A program made the position numbers and the translations under genes. DNA of 64,000 nt from Salinirubellus salinus (lineage in GTDB: Archaea > Halobacteriota > Halobacteria > Halobacteriales > Haloarculaceae). The notes under the pieces were generated by a model. That model saw nothing but the letters and a program-made list of their open reading frames with translations, was not told where the DNA came from and searched no databases. Location: positions 868,001 through 932,000 of the forward strand of contig NZ_CP104003.1 in assembly GCF_025231485.1 (NCBI RefSeq), written 5' to 3'. Below are positions 27,225 to 35,535 of this stretch, in pieces (within the stretch, counting starts at the first letter, position 1; each line of letters opens with the position of its first letter).

Positions 27225-28283
27225 ATGCGACGGCGGACACTGCTCCGAGTCGCGGGTCTCGGCGGCGCGGTGGGCGTCCTCGGTACCGCCGGGTGTCTCG
27301 ACAGAGGCGGGGCGGGCGACCGCGGCCCCGGGACGCCCCCGCCCCCGCTCGAGGACCCGCCCACCGCCGTCTACCGCCCGTCGAATGTCTCTGGCACGCG
27401 ACTGGTCGGGGTCGCCGACGACGGTCCGTTCCGGTTCGGGCTCCTCTACTCGCTCCCGAGCCGGTTCTGGGAACTCGTCGGCCAGACGGGCTACCGCCGT
27501 GACCCCACGCCCGAGGACAGCATCCACCTGATGGCGACGGTCTGGGACCCCGATTCGGGTGTCGTCCTCCCCGAGGTCGGGCTGACGACGGAGGTCAGAC
27601 GCGACGGCGACCTCGTCACCGAGGAGGCGGTGTACGCGATGCTGTCGCAACGGCTCGGGTTCCACTACGGCGACAACTTCGCGCTCCCCGGCGACGGCGA
27701 GTACACCGTTCGGCTCCGGGTCGGTGGCCTTCAAATCCGGCGGACCGGGGCGTTCGCCGACCGGTTCGCCGACCCAGCGACCGTGGAGGTACCGCTCCAG
27801 TTCGAGGCCGCCGACCGGGCAGGGCTCGAACGCCGGCCGGTCACGGACGCCGGACGCCCCGGTGCCGTCGAACCATCGCCAGTCGTCGACGTGCCGAACG
27901 CCGTCGCACGGTCCCCGTCGGCGCTCCCCGGCACCCACCGGGGGCAGGTCCGCACGGGCGATGCGGTGCTGGACGTGCTGTCACTCGACGGGGAGGCGGC
28001 GGCGCAGTTCGAGGCCGAGACCTACCTCGCGGTGGTGGTACGAACCCCGTACAACGGGATGGTGTTGCCCGCGATGGGGCTCCGGGTGACGCTCGACGGT
28101 GCCGAACACCGGCTGCTCCGGACCGTCGACCCCGATCTCGGGTACCACTACGGCGTGGCCGTCGACGACCTCCGACCGGGGGCTCGACTCACCCTCACCA
28201 CGACGACACCGCCGCAGGTGGCGCGTCACGAGGGGTACGAGACCGCGTTCGTGGAGATGCCGCCCGTCTCGCTCACGCTGTAG
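27225..28283 (+). CDS. exported lipoprotein with duplicated P19/Tp34-like metal-binding domain
   Basis: The 352-residue protein has a Tat/lipobox signal (RRRTLLRVAGLGGAVGVLGTAGC, Cys24). Two similar halves follow: the first has IHLMATVWDPDSGVVLPEVGL and GFHYGDNFALPGDGEYTV, the second TYLAVVVRTPYNGMVLPAMGL and GYHYGVAVDDLRPG. The HYG-(x)N...PG block resembles the P19/Tp34 family of periplasmic iron/copper-binding proteins that work beside FTR1-type iron permeases. The second half lacks the Asn and some ligands. Divergence from a cupredoxin gene suggests joint metal handling. No permease is in the window. The family match is from memory of motifs. Confidence 0.72.
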   Translation: MRRRTLLRVAGLGGAVGVLGTAGCLDRGGAGDRGPGTPPPPLEDPPTAVYRPSNVSGTRLVGVADDGPFRFGLLYSLPSRFWELVGQTGYRRDPTPEDSIHLMATVWDPDSGVVLPEVGLTTEVRRDGDLVTEEAVYAMLSQRLGFHYGDNFALPGDGEYTVRLRVGGLQIRRTGAFADRFADPATVEVPLQFEAADRAGLERRPVTDAGRPGAVEPSPVVDVPNAVARSPSALPGTHRGQVRTGDAVLDVLSLDGEAAAQFEAETYLAVVVRTPYNGMVLPAMGLRVTLDGAEHRLLRTVDPDLGYHYGVAVDDLRPGARLTLTTTTPPQVARHEGYETAFVEMPPVSLTL

Positions 28284-28284
28284 T

Positions 28285-29031
28285 CTACGGTCTGTCCTCC
28301 TCGTCGACGAGCCGTTCGGGGTGTTCGAGGAGCCCCGACGCCCGGCGGAAGAGTCCGCGGACCGTGCTCGTCTCGCGTCCGGTTGGGTGGGCCCGCCCGA
28401 GGAGGCGTCGCCAGAGTCGCATCGTCTTCTCGCGTTTCTCGACGGGGTGGTTGACGTTCGCGAGGAACCGTTCCAGCTCCTCGTAGAGCCCCTCGAGCTC
28501 CGGCTCGCTGGCGCGCTCGATGGCGTCCGGGAGTTGCGTCTCCGCGACAGTCACGTCTCGGAGCTCGTACAGGACGATGGTCGCGGCCTGCCCGAGGTTG
28601 AGGACGGGATAGTCGGCGCTGGCCGGGATGGAACAGACCTCGTCGAGTCGGGCGAGTTCGTCGTTGGTCAGCCCCACGCGCTCGCGCCCGAAGACGACGC
28701 AGGTGTCGGTCTCCACCGCTCGCAACGAGTCGGCCAGTTCGACGGGCGTGACGAACGGGTATCGGACGTGCCGGCGCTCGTCCTCGTTCGTCACGGCTGT
28801 GCAGCCGACAGTGTGGAAGTTCTCGACGAGGTAGTCGAACCCGACCTCGCGGGCGTTCGGCAGGACGTCCTCGCGGGCGTGCCCGGCGAAGCCGTACGCC
28901 TCGCCGTCGGGGTCCAGTTCGGGGGGGTCGACGAGGTAGAGGTCAGAGAGGCCGAAGTTCTTCATCGCGCGGGCGATGGTGCCGACGTTGCCGGGGGTCT
29001 CGGCGTCGACGACGGCGACGGCGATGCTCAT
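28285..29031 (-). CDS. TrmJ-type SPOUT RNA methyltransferase
   Basis: The 248-residue protein shows the SPOUT/TrmH-like motifs: N-terminal AVVDAETPGNVGTIARAMKNFG, then CVVFGRERVGLTNDEL and the knot-forming IPASADYPVLNLGQAATIVLYEL. Archaeal TrmJ methylates position 32 (2'-O) of several tRNAs. The C-terminal helices (LEGLYEELERFLANVNHP) match the TrmJ extension. The ATG at 29031 is preferred over an upstream start 14 codons away because the family begins with a short strand before VVDAETPGN. Its stop is one base from the stop of the convergent lipoprotein gene. Confidence 0.9.
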   Translation of the reverse strand: MSIAVAVVDAETPGNVGTIARAMKNFGLSDLYLVDPPELDPDGEAYGFAGHAREDVLPNAREVGFDYLVENFHTVGCTAVTNEDERRHVRYPFVTPVELADSLRAVETDTCVVFGRERVGLTNDELARLDEVCSIPASADYPVLNLGQAATIVLYELRDVTVAETQLPDAIERASEPELEGLYEELERFLANVNHPVEKREKTMRLWRRLLGRAHPTGRETSTVRGLFRRASGLLEHPERLVDEEDRP

Positions 29032-29224
29032 AGGCCAGCTACCCGTCGGGTGGGCAAAAGCGGCGCGGACCACAGGCGCGCCGTGCTGGACTCACACGGG
29101 TGGCGAACAGCCGGTACGTGTCGTCTCCCACCGGGAGTACCGGACTCCCGCCTCGACCCGGGTGGGACGGTGCTCACCGCACGAGCGGTCTGGTCCCGGC
29201 TTCCGTGATGAACGTTCGCCGCGG

Positions 29225-29749
29225 TCAGATGTCGAGGTCACTGAAGTCCGCGCCGAGCGCGTCGAGTTCCTCGTCGTCCATCTTCTCGAGTTCCTCCTCC
29301 AGCGTCGGCATCTCGACGTCCGGGTCCGGTTGCGGAACCGAGTCGGGGTCCGTGTCGACGTGCTCGACGCCGCCGTAGCCCTCCGGCGCTCGGCCGCCGT
29401 CGGCGAACCACTCGTGGAACGCGTCCTGGAACTCGTCAGTCCCGCGGTACTCGCTCCCGCCGGCCTCACGGAACCAGTAGAGGAAGTCACGCTCGTGCTG
29501 GTTACAGAGGACCACCTCTCCGAGCGGCTCCCCGTAGACGACACGGGCGACCTTGCACCGCTCGATGTTCTCGTCGCCGTGGACGAGCCAGCAGGCGTCA
29601 CAGGGGTTGCCGGCGACGACGGTCAGTCGGACGAGCCGTTCCCGCGTCTCGTCGGACATCTCGTGGACGGGGCGCATCTCGCCGTCCTCGTCGAACACCT
29701 CGTCCTCGTCGAAGCGCCAGCCACGGAGCGCGATGGAGACCTTGCCCAT
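29225..29749 (-). CDS. conserved haloarchaeal protein with Cys/His metal site, function unknown
   Basis: The 174-residue acidic protein has Cys50, Cys53, His57, Cys65, Cys82 and His85 in [17 protein letters not shown] and [15 protein letters not shown], a probable zinc site. The C-terminal 45 residues are disordered and acidic, ending [15 protein letters not shown]. No named family is recognised. Upstream genes on the same strand (BKACE, crotonase) are 65 bp away. The 193 bp on its 3' side hold nothing I can identify. Confidence 0.75.
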   Translation of the reverse strand: MGKVSIALRGWRFDEDEVFDEDGEMRPVHEMSDETRERLVRLTVVAGNPCDACWLVHGDENIERCKVARVVYGEPLGEVVLCNQHERDFLYWFREAGGSEYRGTDEFQDAFHEWFADGGRAPEGYGGVEHVDTDPDSVPQPDPDVEMPTLEEELEKMDDEELDALGADFSDLDI

Positions 29750-29814
29750 ACCCGCCCTACCGGTTCGGGGGCTAAAAGCGGCGCGTCACGGCGCCGTGAG
29801 GCGACCCGCACCGG

Positions 29815-30696
29815 TCAGCGCTCGATACCCATCATCTCGGCCGCCTCGTCCGGCGTCGCCGGTTCGCGCCCGACGTTCCGGCTCATCTCGGCGGCCTTCG
29901 CCACGAGTTCGGGGTTCGTCGACATCTCCCCGTTCGGGAGGTAGAAGTTGTCCTCGAGACCGACGCGGACGTTCCCGCCCATCGCCAGCGCCGCCGAGAC
30001 CAGTTGCCACTGGTCACGCGAGATGCCGATGACCTGCCACGTCGCGTCGTCCGGTAACTGCCGGACCTGGTGGGCGAGGTTCTCCACCGTCGGTGGGATG
30101 CCGCCGAGTACGCCCATCACGAGCGAGAAGTCGATGGGTGCCTCGAGTTCGCCGTTCTGCACGAAGGGCCGGATGTTCCCGACGTGACCGGTGTCGAAGC
30201 ACTCCAGTTCCGGCTTGACGCCGTTCTCCCGCATCGTCGTCAGGAACTCCCGGATCTCGTTGAACGGGTTCTCGAACACCATGTCGAAGACGAAGTCGTC
30301 GCGCGACTCGCTGTACTTCGCGTAGTTCATCGACCCCATGTTCAGCGCCGCGATGTCCGGCTGGACCTCGCGGATGTACTCCAGTCGCGTCTCGACGGGT
30401 TCGTGCAGCGCGCCCGTCGAGAAGTTGATGAGGATGTCCGTTCGGTCGCGCACCTCGTCGGAGATGCGCTGGTAGACGTCCGTGTCGAACGTCGGACTCC
30501 CGTTCTCGGTGCGGGCGTGAATGTGCGCGATGGCGGCCCCCTTCTCGCGGGCGGCGGCCGCATCCTCGGCTATCTCCTCGGGCGTGTACGGGATGGCCTC
30601 GCACTGGTCGCGGGTCGTGAGCGCGCCCGTGAGCGCGGCGCTGATGACGGTCTTCTCCGGGTGGTTCCCCTTGATGGACTCCTGGTCTATCGGCAT
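29815..30696 (-). CDS. BKACE-family beta-keto acid cleavage enzyme
   Basis: This 293-residue TIM-barrel protein matches the BKACE (DUF849, 3-keto-5-aminohexanoate cleavage) family: opening ISAALTGALTTRDQCEAIPYTPEEI, the zinc-binding AAIAHIHART, INFSTGALHEP, LNMGSMN and the end GGNVRVGLEDNFYL. BKACE enzymes condense a beta-keto acid with acetyl-CoA to yield acetoacetate and a new CoA ester, so they feed side chains into beta-oxidation. The crotonase gene 61 bp upstream on the same strand and the divergent acyl-CoA dehydrogenase gene suit this. The substrate is not readable here. Confidence 0.93.
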   Translation of the reverse strand: MPIDQESIKGNHPEKTVISAALTGALTTRDQCEAIPYTPEEIAEDAAAAREKGAAIAHIHARTENGSPTFDTDVYQRISDEVRDRTDILINFSTGALHEPVETRLEYIREVQPDIAALNMGSMNYAKYSESRDDFVFDMVFENPFNEIREFLTTMRENGVKPELECFDTGHVGNIRPFVQNGELEAPIDFSLVMGVLGGIPPTVENLAHQVRQLPDDATWQVIGISRDQWQLVSAALAMGGNVRVGLEDNFYLPNGEMSTNPELVAKAAEMSRNVGREPATPDEAAEMMGIER

Positions 30697-30757
30697 GGTG
30701 GTGTGTCGTGGTGTCGTGTCTCTGGTGGCTGGTCGGCGAACGATGCTCTGCGGGCGG

Positions 30758-31564
30758 TCAGCGGCCCTTCCACTCCGGGTCCTCGCCGGTCAGGAAGGCG
30801 TTGATACCCTCCTCGGTGTCCTCAGACATGGCGATGAGCGCGATTATCTCGCGCATGTACGAGAGCGCCTCGTCGAACCCCATGTCGCGCTGCGTGTAGA
30901 ACGCCTCCTTCCCCATCTCGATCATCACGGGCGAGGAGGAGGCGAGGTCGTCGACCAGCGTGTCGAGTTCGTCCTCGAACGCATCGTCGGCGACCACGTC
31001 GGTGGTGAACCCGATCTCCTGTGCTTTCTGCGCGGGGATGTGCTCGCCCGTGAACAGCAACCGGAGGCCCTGCTTCTCGTTCACCGTGCGCATGATGGGG
31101 ACGAGCGCCTGTGCGGGGAACAGCCCGATGTCGACCTCGGGCGTGCCGAAGGTGGCGGACGCGGTGGCGAGGACGAGGTCACACGAGGCAGCGAGTCCCA
31201 TCCCGCCCGCGAGGCAGTAGCCCTCGACGGCGGCGACGACGAGGGCGCCCGTCTCCGTCATCTGCTCCATCAGGTCGGCGAGCCCGGAGAACCCCGCGCG
31301 GTAGGCCTGCGCACCCTGTCCGAAGGAGGAGGCCATCGACTTCAGGTCACCGCCGGCACAGAAGTTCCCGCCCGCGCCGCGGACGACCACCACGCGCACG
31401 TCGGACTCGTCCGCGTGGTCGAGGACCGCCCCGAGCCCGTCGAGGACGTTGTCGTTGAGCGCGTTGCGCTGGTCGGGCCGGTCGATGCTGGCCCGGAGGA
31501 CGAGGCCGTCGTCCGAGACCTCCACGGCGAGGTCCTCGTTCGAGAGTTCGTGGGTGTCCGCCAT
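30758..31564 (-). CDS. enoyl-CoA hydratase/isomerase family protein
   Basis: The 268-residue crotonase has the oxyanion-hole segments GNFCAGGDLKSMAS and AVEGYCLAGGMGLAASCDLV. The second catalytic glutamate is present in FGTPEVDIGLFPA, but the first (in a canonical GGxELA context) is glycine here (GGMGLA). This favours an isomerase, thioesterase or other crotonase activity over standard hydration. It is the first gene of a likely two-gene unit with BKACE. Upstream, GTTTC/GAAAC inverted repeats lie in the shared divergent control region. Confidence 0.88.
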   Translation of the reverse strand: MADTHELSNEDLAVEVSDDGLVLRASIDRPDQRNALNDNVLDGLGAVLDHADESDVRVVVVRGAGGNFCAGGDLKSMASSFGQGAQAYRAGFSGLADLMEQMTETGALVVAAVEGYCLAGGMGLAASCDLVLATASATFGTPEVDIGLFPAQALVPIMRTVNEKQGLRLLFTGEHIPAQKAQEIGFTTDVVADDAFEDELDTLVDDLASSSPVMIEMGKEAFYTQRDMGFDEALSYMREIIALIAMSEDTEEGINAFLTGEDPEWKGR

Positions 31565-31585
31565 GGGTGTGAGTGATTGGCACTC

Positions 31586-31613
31586 CGAAAGAGCGTTTCG
31601 GAATCGGTGAAAC
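31586..31613. promoter_or_regulatory. overlapping inverted repeats in a divergent promoter region
   Basis: CGAAA-5-TTTCG (31586-31600) overlaps GTTTC-9-GAAAC (31595-31613) between the crotonase gene and the divergent acyl-CoA dehydrogenase gene. The site lies just above the crotonase start, where a repressor could act. A TATA-like GATTTATG at 31679-31686 serves the rightward gene at leaderless spacing. Confidence 0.45.
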
Positions 31614-31708
31614 GATAAACTCGTTCAATCTTTTACACCGCGGGTGGCGTGGTCCCACCGCCTCGGACCGAACCGACGATTTATGTCCGTCGTTTGCAAC
31701 CACCCCGT

Positions 31709-33529
31709 ATGGACGACGGCCCCATCGACTACGGCCAGTACGAGCGGGGGAGCGACTGCAACTACTGGGACCTCGACGGCACCCTTCGCTTCGAGGCCGA
31801 ACGGCTCTACCCGGACGACGAGTTCGAGTGGGCCGAACCGGTCCTCCGCGACTGGGGGGAGGCCATCGGCCACCGTCTCGCCGCGGCCGCCGCCGAGGCC
31901 GACCGGACCGGGATGGAACTGCGCACCTACGACCGGGACGGCGAGGTGGCCAACGAGGTGAAGTACCCCGCCGAGATCGAGGAACTGGAGTGGACCGCCT
32001 ACGAGGAGTTCGGGCTGACCCACGACGCGTTCCACGCCCCGCCGGGCCGCGACGAACCGCTCGGCCTCCAGCACACCCTGACGATGCAGACGTTCCTCTC
32101 GTTCGTCGGCGCGGGGTTCGTCTGCCCGGCTTCCATGACCACGGGCGCCGCCATCGTCCTCGACAAGTACGACGACGGCTCCCTGCAGGCGTACCTCGAC
32201 GGCCTCACCGCGCGCAACCACGAGGACCACATCGAGGGTGCGATGTTCCTCACGGAGAAGCAGGGCGGGAGCGACGTGGGCGCCAACGAGGTGCGCGCGG
32301 AACCGCAAGACGACGGCACCTACGAACTCTACGGCGAGAAGTGGTTCTGCTCGAACATCGACGCACAGGGCGCACTCGCGCTCGCTCGCACCCCGGACGC
32401 CCCGGAGGGGACGAAGGGGCTCTCGCTGTTCCTCGTCCCGCGCGTGAAGCCGGACGGGGAAATCAACGATTCCCTGTTCCGCCGTCTGAAGGACAAACTC
32501 GGGACCCTCAACGTCCCAACGGGGGAGATAGAGTTCCGGGGCGCCGAGGCGTACCTCGTCGGGGAGGAGGGGGCCGGCTTCAAGTACATGGCCGAGATGA
32601 TGAACTTCGAGCGCCTGACGAACGCCACCGGCGCCGTGGGCATAATGGGACGGGCGCTGCTGGAGTCGAAGGTCCGGGCCGCCAACCGCGAGGCCTTCGG
32701 GAACCCCATCCAGGAGTACCCGCTGATGCAGCGCGACCTCGTGGAGATGACGGTCGATTACGAGGCGGCCGCGGCGTTCACGTTCGCTGCCACCCGGTTC
32801 TACGACCAGTACACCCGCGAGGAGGGCGAGGCCGCCGCGAGCGACGTCTCCGACGAGGCGGCGTTCAGACTGATGCGCCTGCTCGTCCCCGTCGCGAAGT
32901 ACAAGACCGCCCGGATGTCCGTCGACACCGCCTCCTACGCGATGGAGGTGCTCGGCGGCAACGGCTACGTCAACGGCTGGGCCACCGAGCAACTGTTCCG
33001 TGACGCGCAGGTCCTCCCCATCTGGGAGGGCACCTCGAACATCCTCTCGCTCGACGTCCTCCGGGTGCTGAACCGCGAGGCCGCACACGAGGCACTCATC
33101 CCGTGGGTCTCGGACCTGCTCGAGGTCGAGCACCCCTACCTCCAGTCCGTCGCCGCGGACGTGCAGGACCGCTTCACGCAACTGCAGGAGGCCCTGCTCA
33201 CCCTCGCCACCGAGGACGAGGACTACGCGCAGTACCACGCCAAGCGCCTCGCGGACCTCCTGTTCGACGTGGTCTCCGCGGCCGTCCTCGTCGACGAGGC
33301 GCAGGACGCTCTCGACGCGGCCGACGACGCCCGGAAGGCCGTCGTGGCCCGGTCGTTCGTCGACTCCCGCTTCGGCGACGACTACGCCTACGGCGTGAAG
33401 TCCGGCGACCGCTCTGGTATGGAGGAGTTCGACGTGGTGGCCCGGTACGCCCGGAAGGACCCGGCGGACCTCGACGTGGCGGACGGCGAGGAGAGCGAGG
33501 AGACGGCGCCAGCCACGGACGACGACTGA
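31709..33529 (+). CDS. AidB-like acyl-CoA dehydrogenase
   Basis: The 606-residue protein is longer than a standard ACAD (about 380). It has GAMFLTEKQGGSDVGANEV and YGEKWFCSNIDAQGAL for flavin/substrate binding, LGTLNVPTGEIEFRGAEAYLVG, and LGGNGYVNGWATEQLFRDAQVLPIWEGTSNILSLDVLRVL, with the catalytic glutamate in IWEGT. The N-terminal extra region and C-terminal helical extension resemble AidB/isovaleryl-type members. Divergent transcription from the crotonase-BKACE unit implies a shared acid-degradation role. The C-terminal 20 residues are acidic. Confidence 0.92.
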   Translation: MDDGPIDYGQYERGSDCNYWDLDGTLRFEAERLYPDDEFEWAEPVLRDWGEAIGHRLAAAAAEADRTGMELRTYDRDGEVANEVKYPAEIEELEWTAYEEFGLTHDAFHAPPGRDEPLGLQHTLTMQTFLSFVGAGFVCPASMTTGAAIVLDKYDDGSLQAYLDGLTARNHEDHIEGAMFLTEKQGGSDVGANEVRAEPQDDGTYELYGEKWFCSNIDAQGALALARTPDAPEGTKGLSLFLVPRVKPDGEINDSLFRRLKDKLGTLNVPTGEIEFRGAEAYLVGEEGAGFKYMAEMMNFERLTNATGAVGIMGRALLESKVRAANREAFGNPIQEYPLMQRDLVEMTVDYEAAAAFTFAATRFYDQYTREEGEAAASDVSDEAAFRLMRLLVPVAKYKTARMSVDTASYAMEVLGGNGYVNGWATEQLFRDAQVLPIWEGTSNILSLDVLRVLNREAAHEALIPWVSDLLEVEHPYLQSVAADVQDRFTQLQEALLTLATEDEDYAQYHAKRLADLLFDVVSAAVLVDEAQDALDAADDARKAVVARSFVDSRFGDDYAYGVKSGDRSGMEEFDVVARYARKDPADLDVADGEESEETAPATDDD

Positions 33530-33552
33530 CAACCACTTTCTACACCTCCTTC

Positions 33553-33573
33553 GGCGCTCGCGGAGCGAGCGCC
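33553..33573. terminator. hairpin between convergent genes
   Basis: GGCGCTCGC pairs perfectly with GCGAGCGCC across a three-base loop, 24 bp after the acyl-CoA dehydrogenase stop and before the convergent map stop. The rest of the 162-bp gap shows no gene. Confidence 0.45.
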
Positions 33574-33691
33574 TCGGTCGGGCAAAAGCGAAGGCGTACG
33601 CTGGCCCGAGATTCCCGTGGGGGCAGGCGTTGGTTCTGCTGTCGCAGGGGAGTGCCGTCCCTTCTCTACAGAGAACTGAAGGCGAAGAGCC

Positions 33692-34582
33692 CTACCGCGA
33701 ACGCGTCGTTATGTCGCACCCGTCCTCGGTCACGATGATGGTGTGTTCCTTCTGGCTCACGAACTTCCCGTCGGCCTCCTTCAGGACGGGGTAGCCGTGG
33801 ACGATGTTCTTCTGCTTGAGGCGGCGCAGCGCCATCTCCGCGCGCGGAGTGTCGAGCCACCGGGTGGCGAACGGGAGCGTCTTGAACTCCTCGACGATGG
33901 TCTCGAGGGCCTGCCGGGAGGCCCGGTCGCGGACCGACGCCTCGCGCTCGAGCGAGTAGATCTGCTCGTCGCTCCCCTCGTGTACCTTCCCGCCGCCGTC
34001 CGTGGCGAACGGCTCGATGGCGACCACGTCGCCGACCTCCAGTTCGACCCCCTGCGAGACGGCGCGGTTGGGGATGTTCGGCGAGGTGTGTTGCTCCCAG
34101 TGGCCGAGTCCGTGGCCGGTGAGATTGACGACGGGGTTGTAGCCGTAGCCGTCGATGACGTCCTCCACCTCGGCGCCGATGTCGCCAGTCTGGACGCCGG
34201 GTTCGACCACCTCGAGGGCCGCTTCGAGGGCCTGCTCGGCCGCCTCGACGAGCTCCGTCTGGCCGGTGAAATCAACCGTGACGGCGGTGTCCGCCAGCCA
34301 CCCGTCGATGTGGACGCCGATGTCGAGTTTCACCATCTGCTCGCCGACGGTGCGCTCGTCGCCGGGAGCGGCCGCGCCGTGGGCCGCTTCCTCGTCGACA
34401 CTCACGTTCACCGGAAACGCCGGGGTCCCGCCGAGTTCGCGGATGCGGTCCTCCGCCCACTCCGATATCTCGAGGTAGCCGGTCCCCACCTCGAGTCGTT
34501 CTGCGGCCTCGTCGCGCACCTGGGCCAGGATACGCCCGGCCTCGCGGTGCTTCTCGTACTTGGCGTCGTCCAGCGCGCTCAT
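33692..34582 (-). CDS. map: methionine aminopeptidase, type II archaeal
   Basis: This 296-residue enzyme removes the N-terminal methionine from new proteins. The metal ligands are in VKLDIGVHIDGWLADTAVTVDF (two Asp), GHGLGHWEQHTSPNIPN (His) and the later VAIEPFATDGGG and QKEHTIIV (Glu). The insertion before the last ligands and the overall length mark the type II (archaeal/eukaryotic) class. It is convergent with the acyl-CoA dehydrogenase gene and divergent from the phosphatase-ppk unit. Confidence 0.95.
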   Translation of the reverse strand: MSALDDAKYEKHREAGRILAQVRDEAAERLEVGTGYLEISEWAEDRIRELGGTPAFPVNVSVDEEAAHGAAAPGDERTVGEQMVKLDIGVHIDGWLADTAVTVDFTGQTELVEAAEQALEAALEVVEPGVQTGDIGAEVEDVIDGYGYNPVVNLTGHGLGHWEQHTSPNIPNRAVSQGVELEVGDVVAIEPFATDGGGKVHEGSDEQIYSLEREASVRDRASRQALETIVEEFKTLPFATRWLDTPRAEMALRRLKQKNIVHGYPVLKEADGKFVSQKEHTIIVTEDGCDITTRSR

Positions 34583-34712
34583 TGGGCCGGGGTTCGCCCC
34601 TCCCGGTCAAAGGGGTTGCGTCTGTCACTCCGCCCCTCGCGCACGCCGCGGTCGTCCCGGGGCGCGAGCGGAGCGACGCCCGAACTCGCGACTATCGAGA
34701 CCCTGAGCGTGG

Positions 34713-34718
34713 TATATA
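34713..34718 (+). promoter_or_regulatory. TATA box of the phosphatase-ppk unit
   Basis: TATATA stands out in GC-rich DNA. A transcript from it would start near 34741-34745, about 35 bases above the ATG at 34777, leaving room for the ribosome-binding GGAG at 34767-34770. The gap 34583-34752 holds no gene. Confidence 0.65.
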
Positions 34719-34776
34719 GTGTCGAACGTAGAGGTCCTAGAAATCGCTTAACGTGACCACGGCGTCGGAGCAGCCA

Positions 34777-35532
34777 ATGCAGACGGAGGTATCCGTCCGG
34801 GAGGCCGACTCGAAGGCGACGGCAGAACACGGCAGACTCGCCGACTCCGACCTGTCGCCCGAGGTTGCACCGCTGCACCACCGTGTCGACGCCGACGCGT
34901 GGGACGACATCTTCCTCGTCGGCGACGTCCACGGGTGCATCACCGAACTCGAGACGCTCCTCGCCGAACTCGAACCGACCGACGACGACCTCGTGGTCTT
35001 CGTCGGCGACCTCGTCCGGAAGGGGCCCGACTCCGCCGCGGTGGTCGAGCGCGTCCGCGAGGCCCAGAACTTCCGCACCGTCCGGGGCAACAACGAGCAG
35101 AAGTTCGTCGACGGGACGAAACACCGCCCCGAACTCGAGCCTCATCAGGAGTGGTTCGAGGCGCTCCCCGCGGCCATCTCGTTCGACGATGTCCTCGTCA
35201 CCCACGGCGGGGTGGATCCGCGACGACCGCTCTCCGAGCACGGCCTCTACGACCTGCTCGAGACCCGCGCGGTCCCGCCGGAGAACGGCTACGACGGCCC
35301 GTTCTGGTTCGAGATCCACGAGGCACGCCCCCGCGTCTTCTTCGGCCACACGGTCCTCGACGCGCCCGTCGTCACCGACGGTGCCGTCGGGCTCGACACG
35401 GGCTGTGTCTACGGTGGGGAACTGACCGCCTACGACTACCGGGCCGACGACCTCGTCAGCGTCCCGGCCGAGCAGACCTATCGGGACCGCGCCCAGCGCA
35501 AGATTCTCGACCTCCCGGCGATTCAGGCCTGA
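34777..35532 (+). CDS. ApaH/PPP-like metallophosphoesterase
   Basis: The 251-residue protein has the metallophosphatase motifs GDVHG, FVGDLVRKGPDS, RGNNEQKF, THGGVD and FFGHTVLD in order, the pattern of PPP phosphatases and diadenosine tetraphosphatase. I chose the ATG at 34777 because GGAG lies six bases upstream; a GTG at 34753 is the alternative. It is followed after 3 bp by polyphosphate kinase, so its substrate may be phosphorylated compounds linked to polyphosphate, such as Ap4A or a phosphoprotein. This last point is inference. Confidence 0.87.
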   Translation: MQTEVSVREADSKATAEHGRLADSDLSPEVAPLHHRVDADAWDDIFLVGDVHGCITELETLLAELEPTDDDLVVFVGDLVRKGPDSAAVVERVREAQNFRTVRGNNEQKFVDGTKHRPELEPHQEWFEALPAAISFDDVLVTHGGVDPRRPLSEHGLYDLLETRAVPPENGYDGPFWFEIHEARPRVFFGHTVLDAPVVTDGAVGLDTGCVYGGELTAYDYRADDLVSVPAEQTYRDRAQRKILDLPAIQA

Positions 35533-35535
35533 GTA

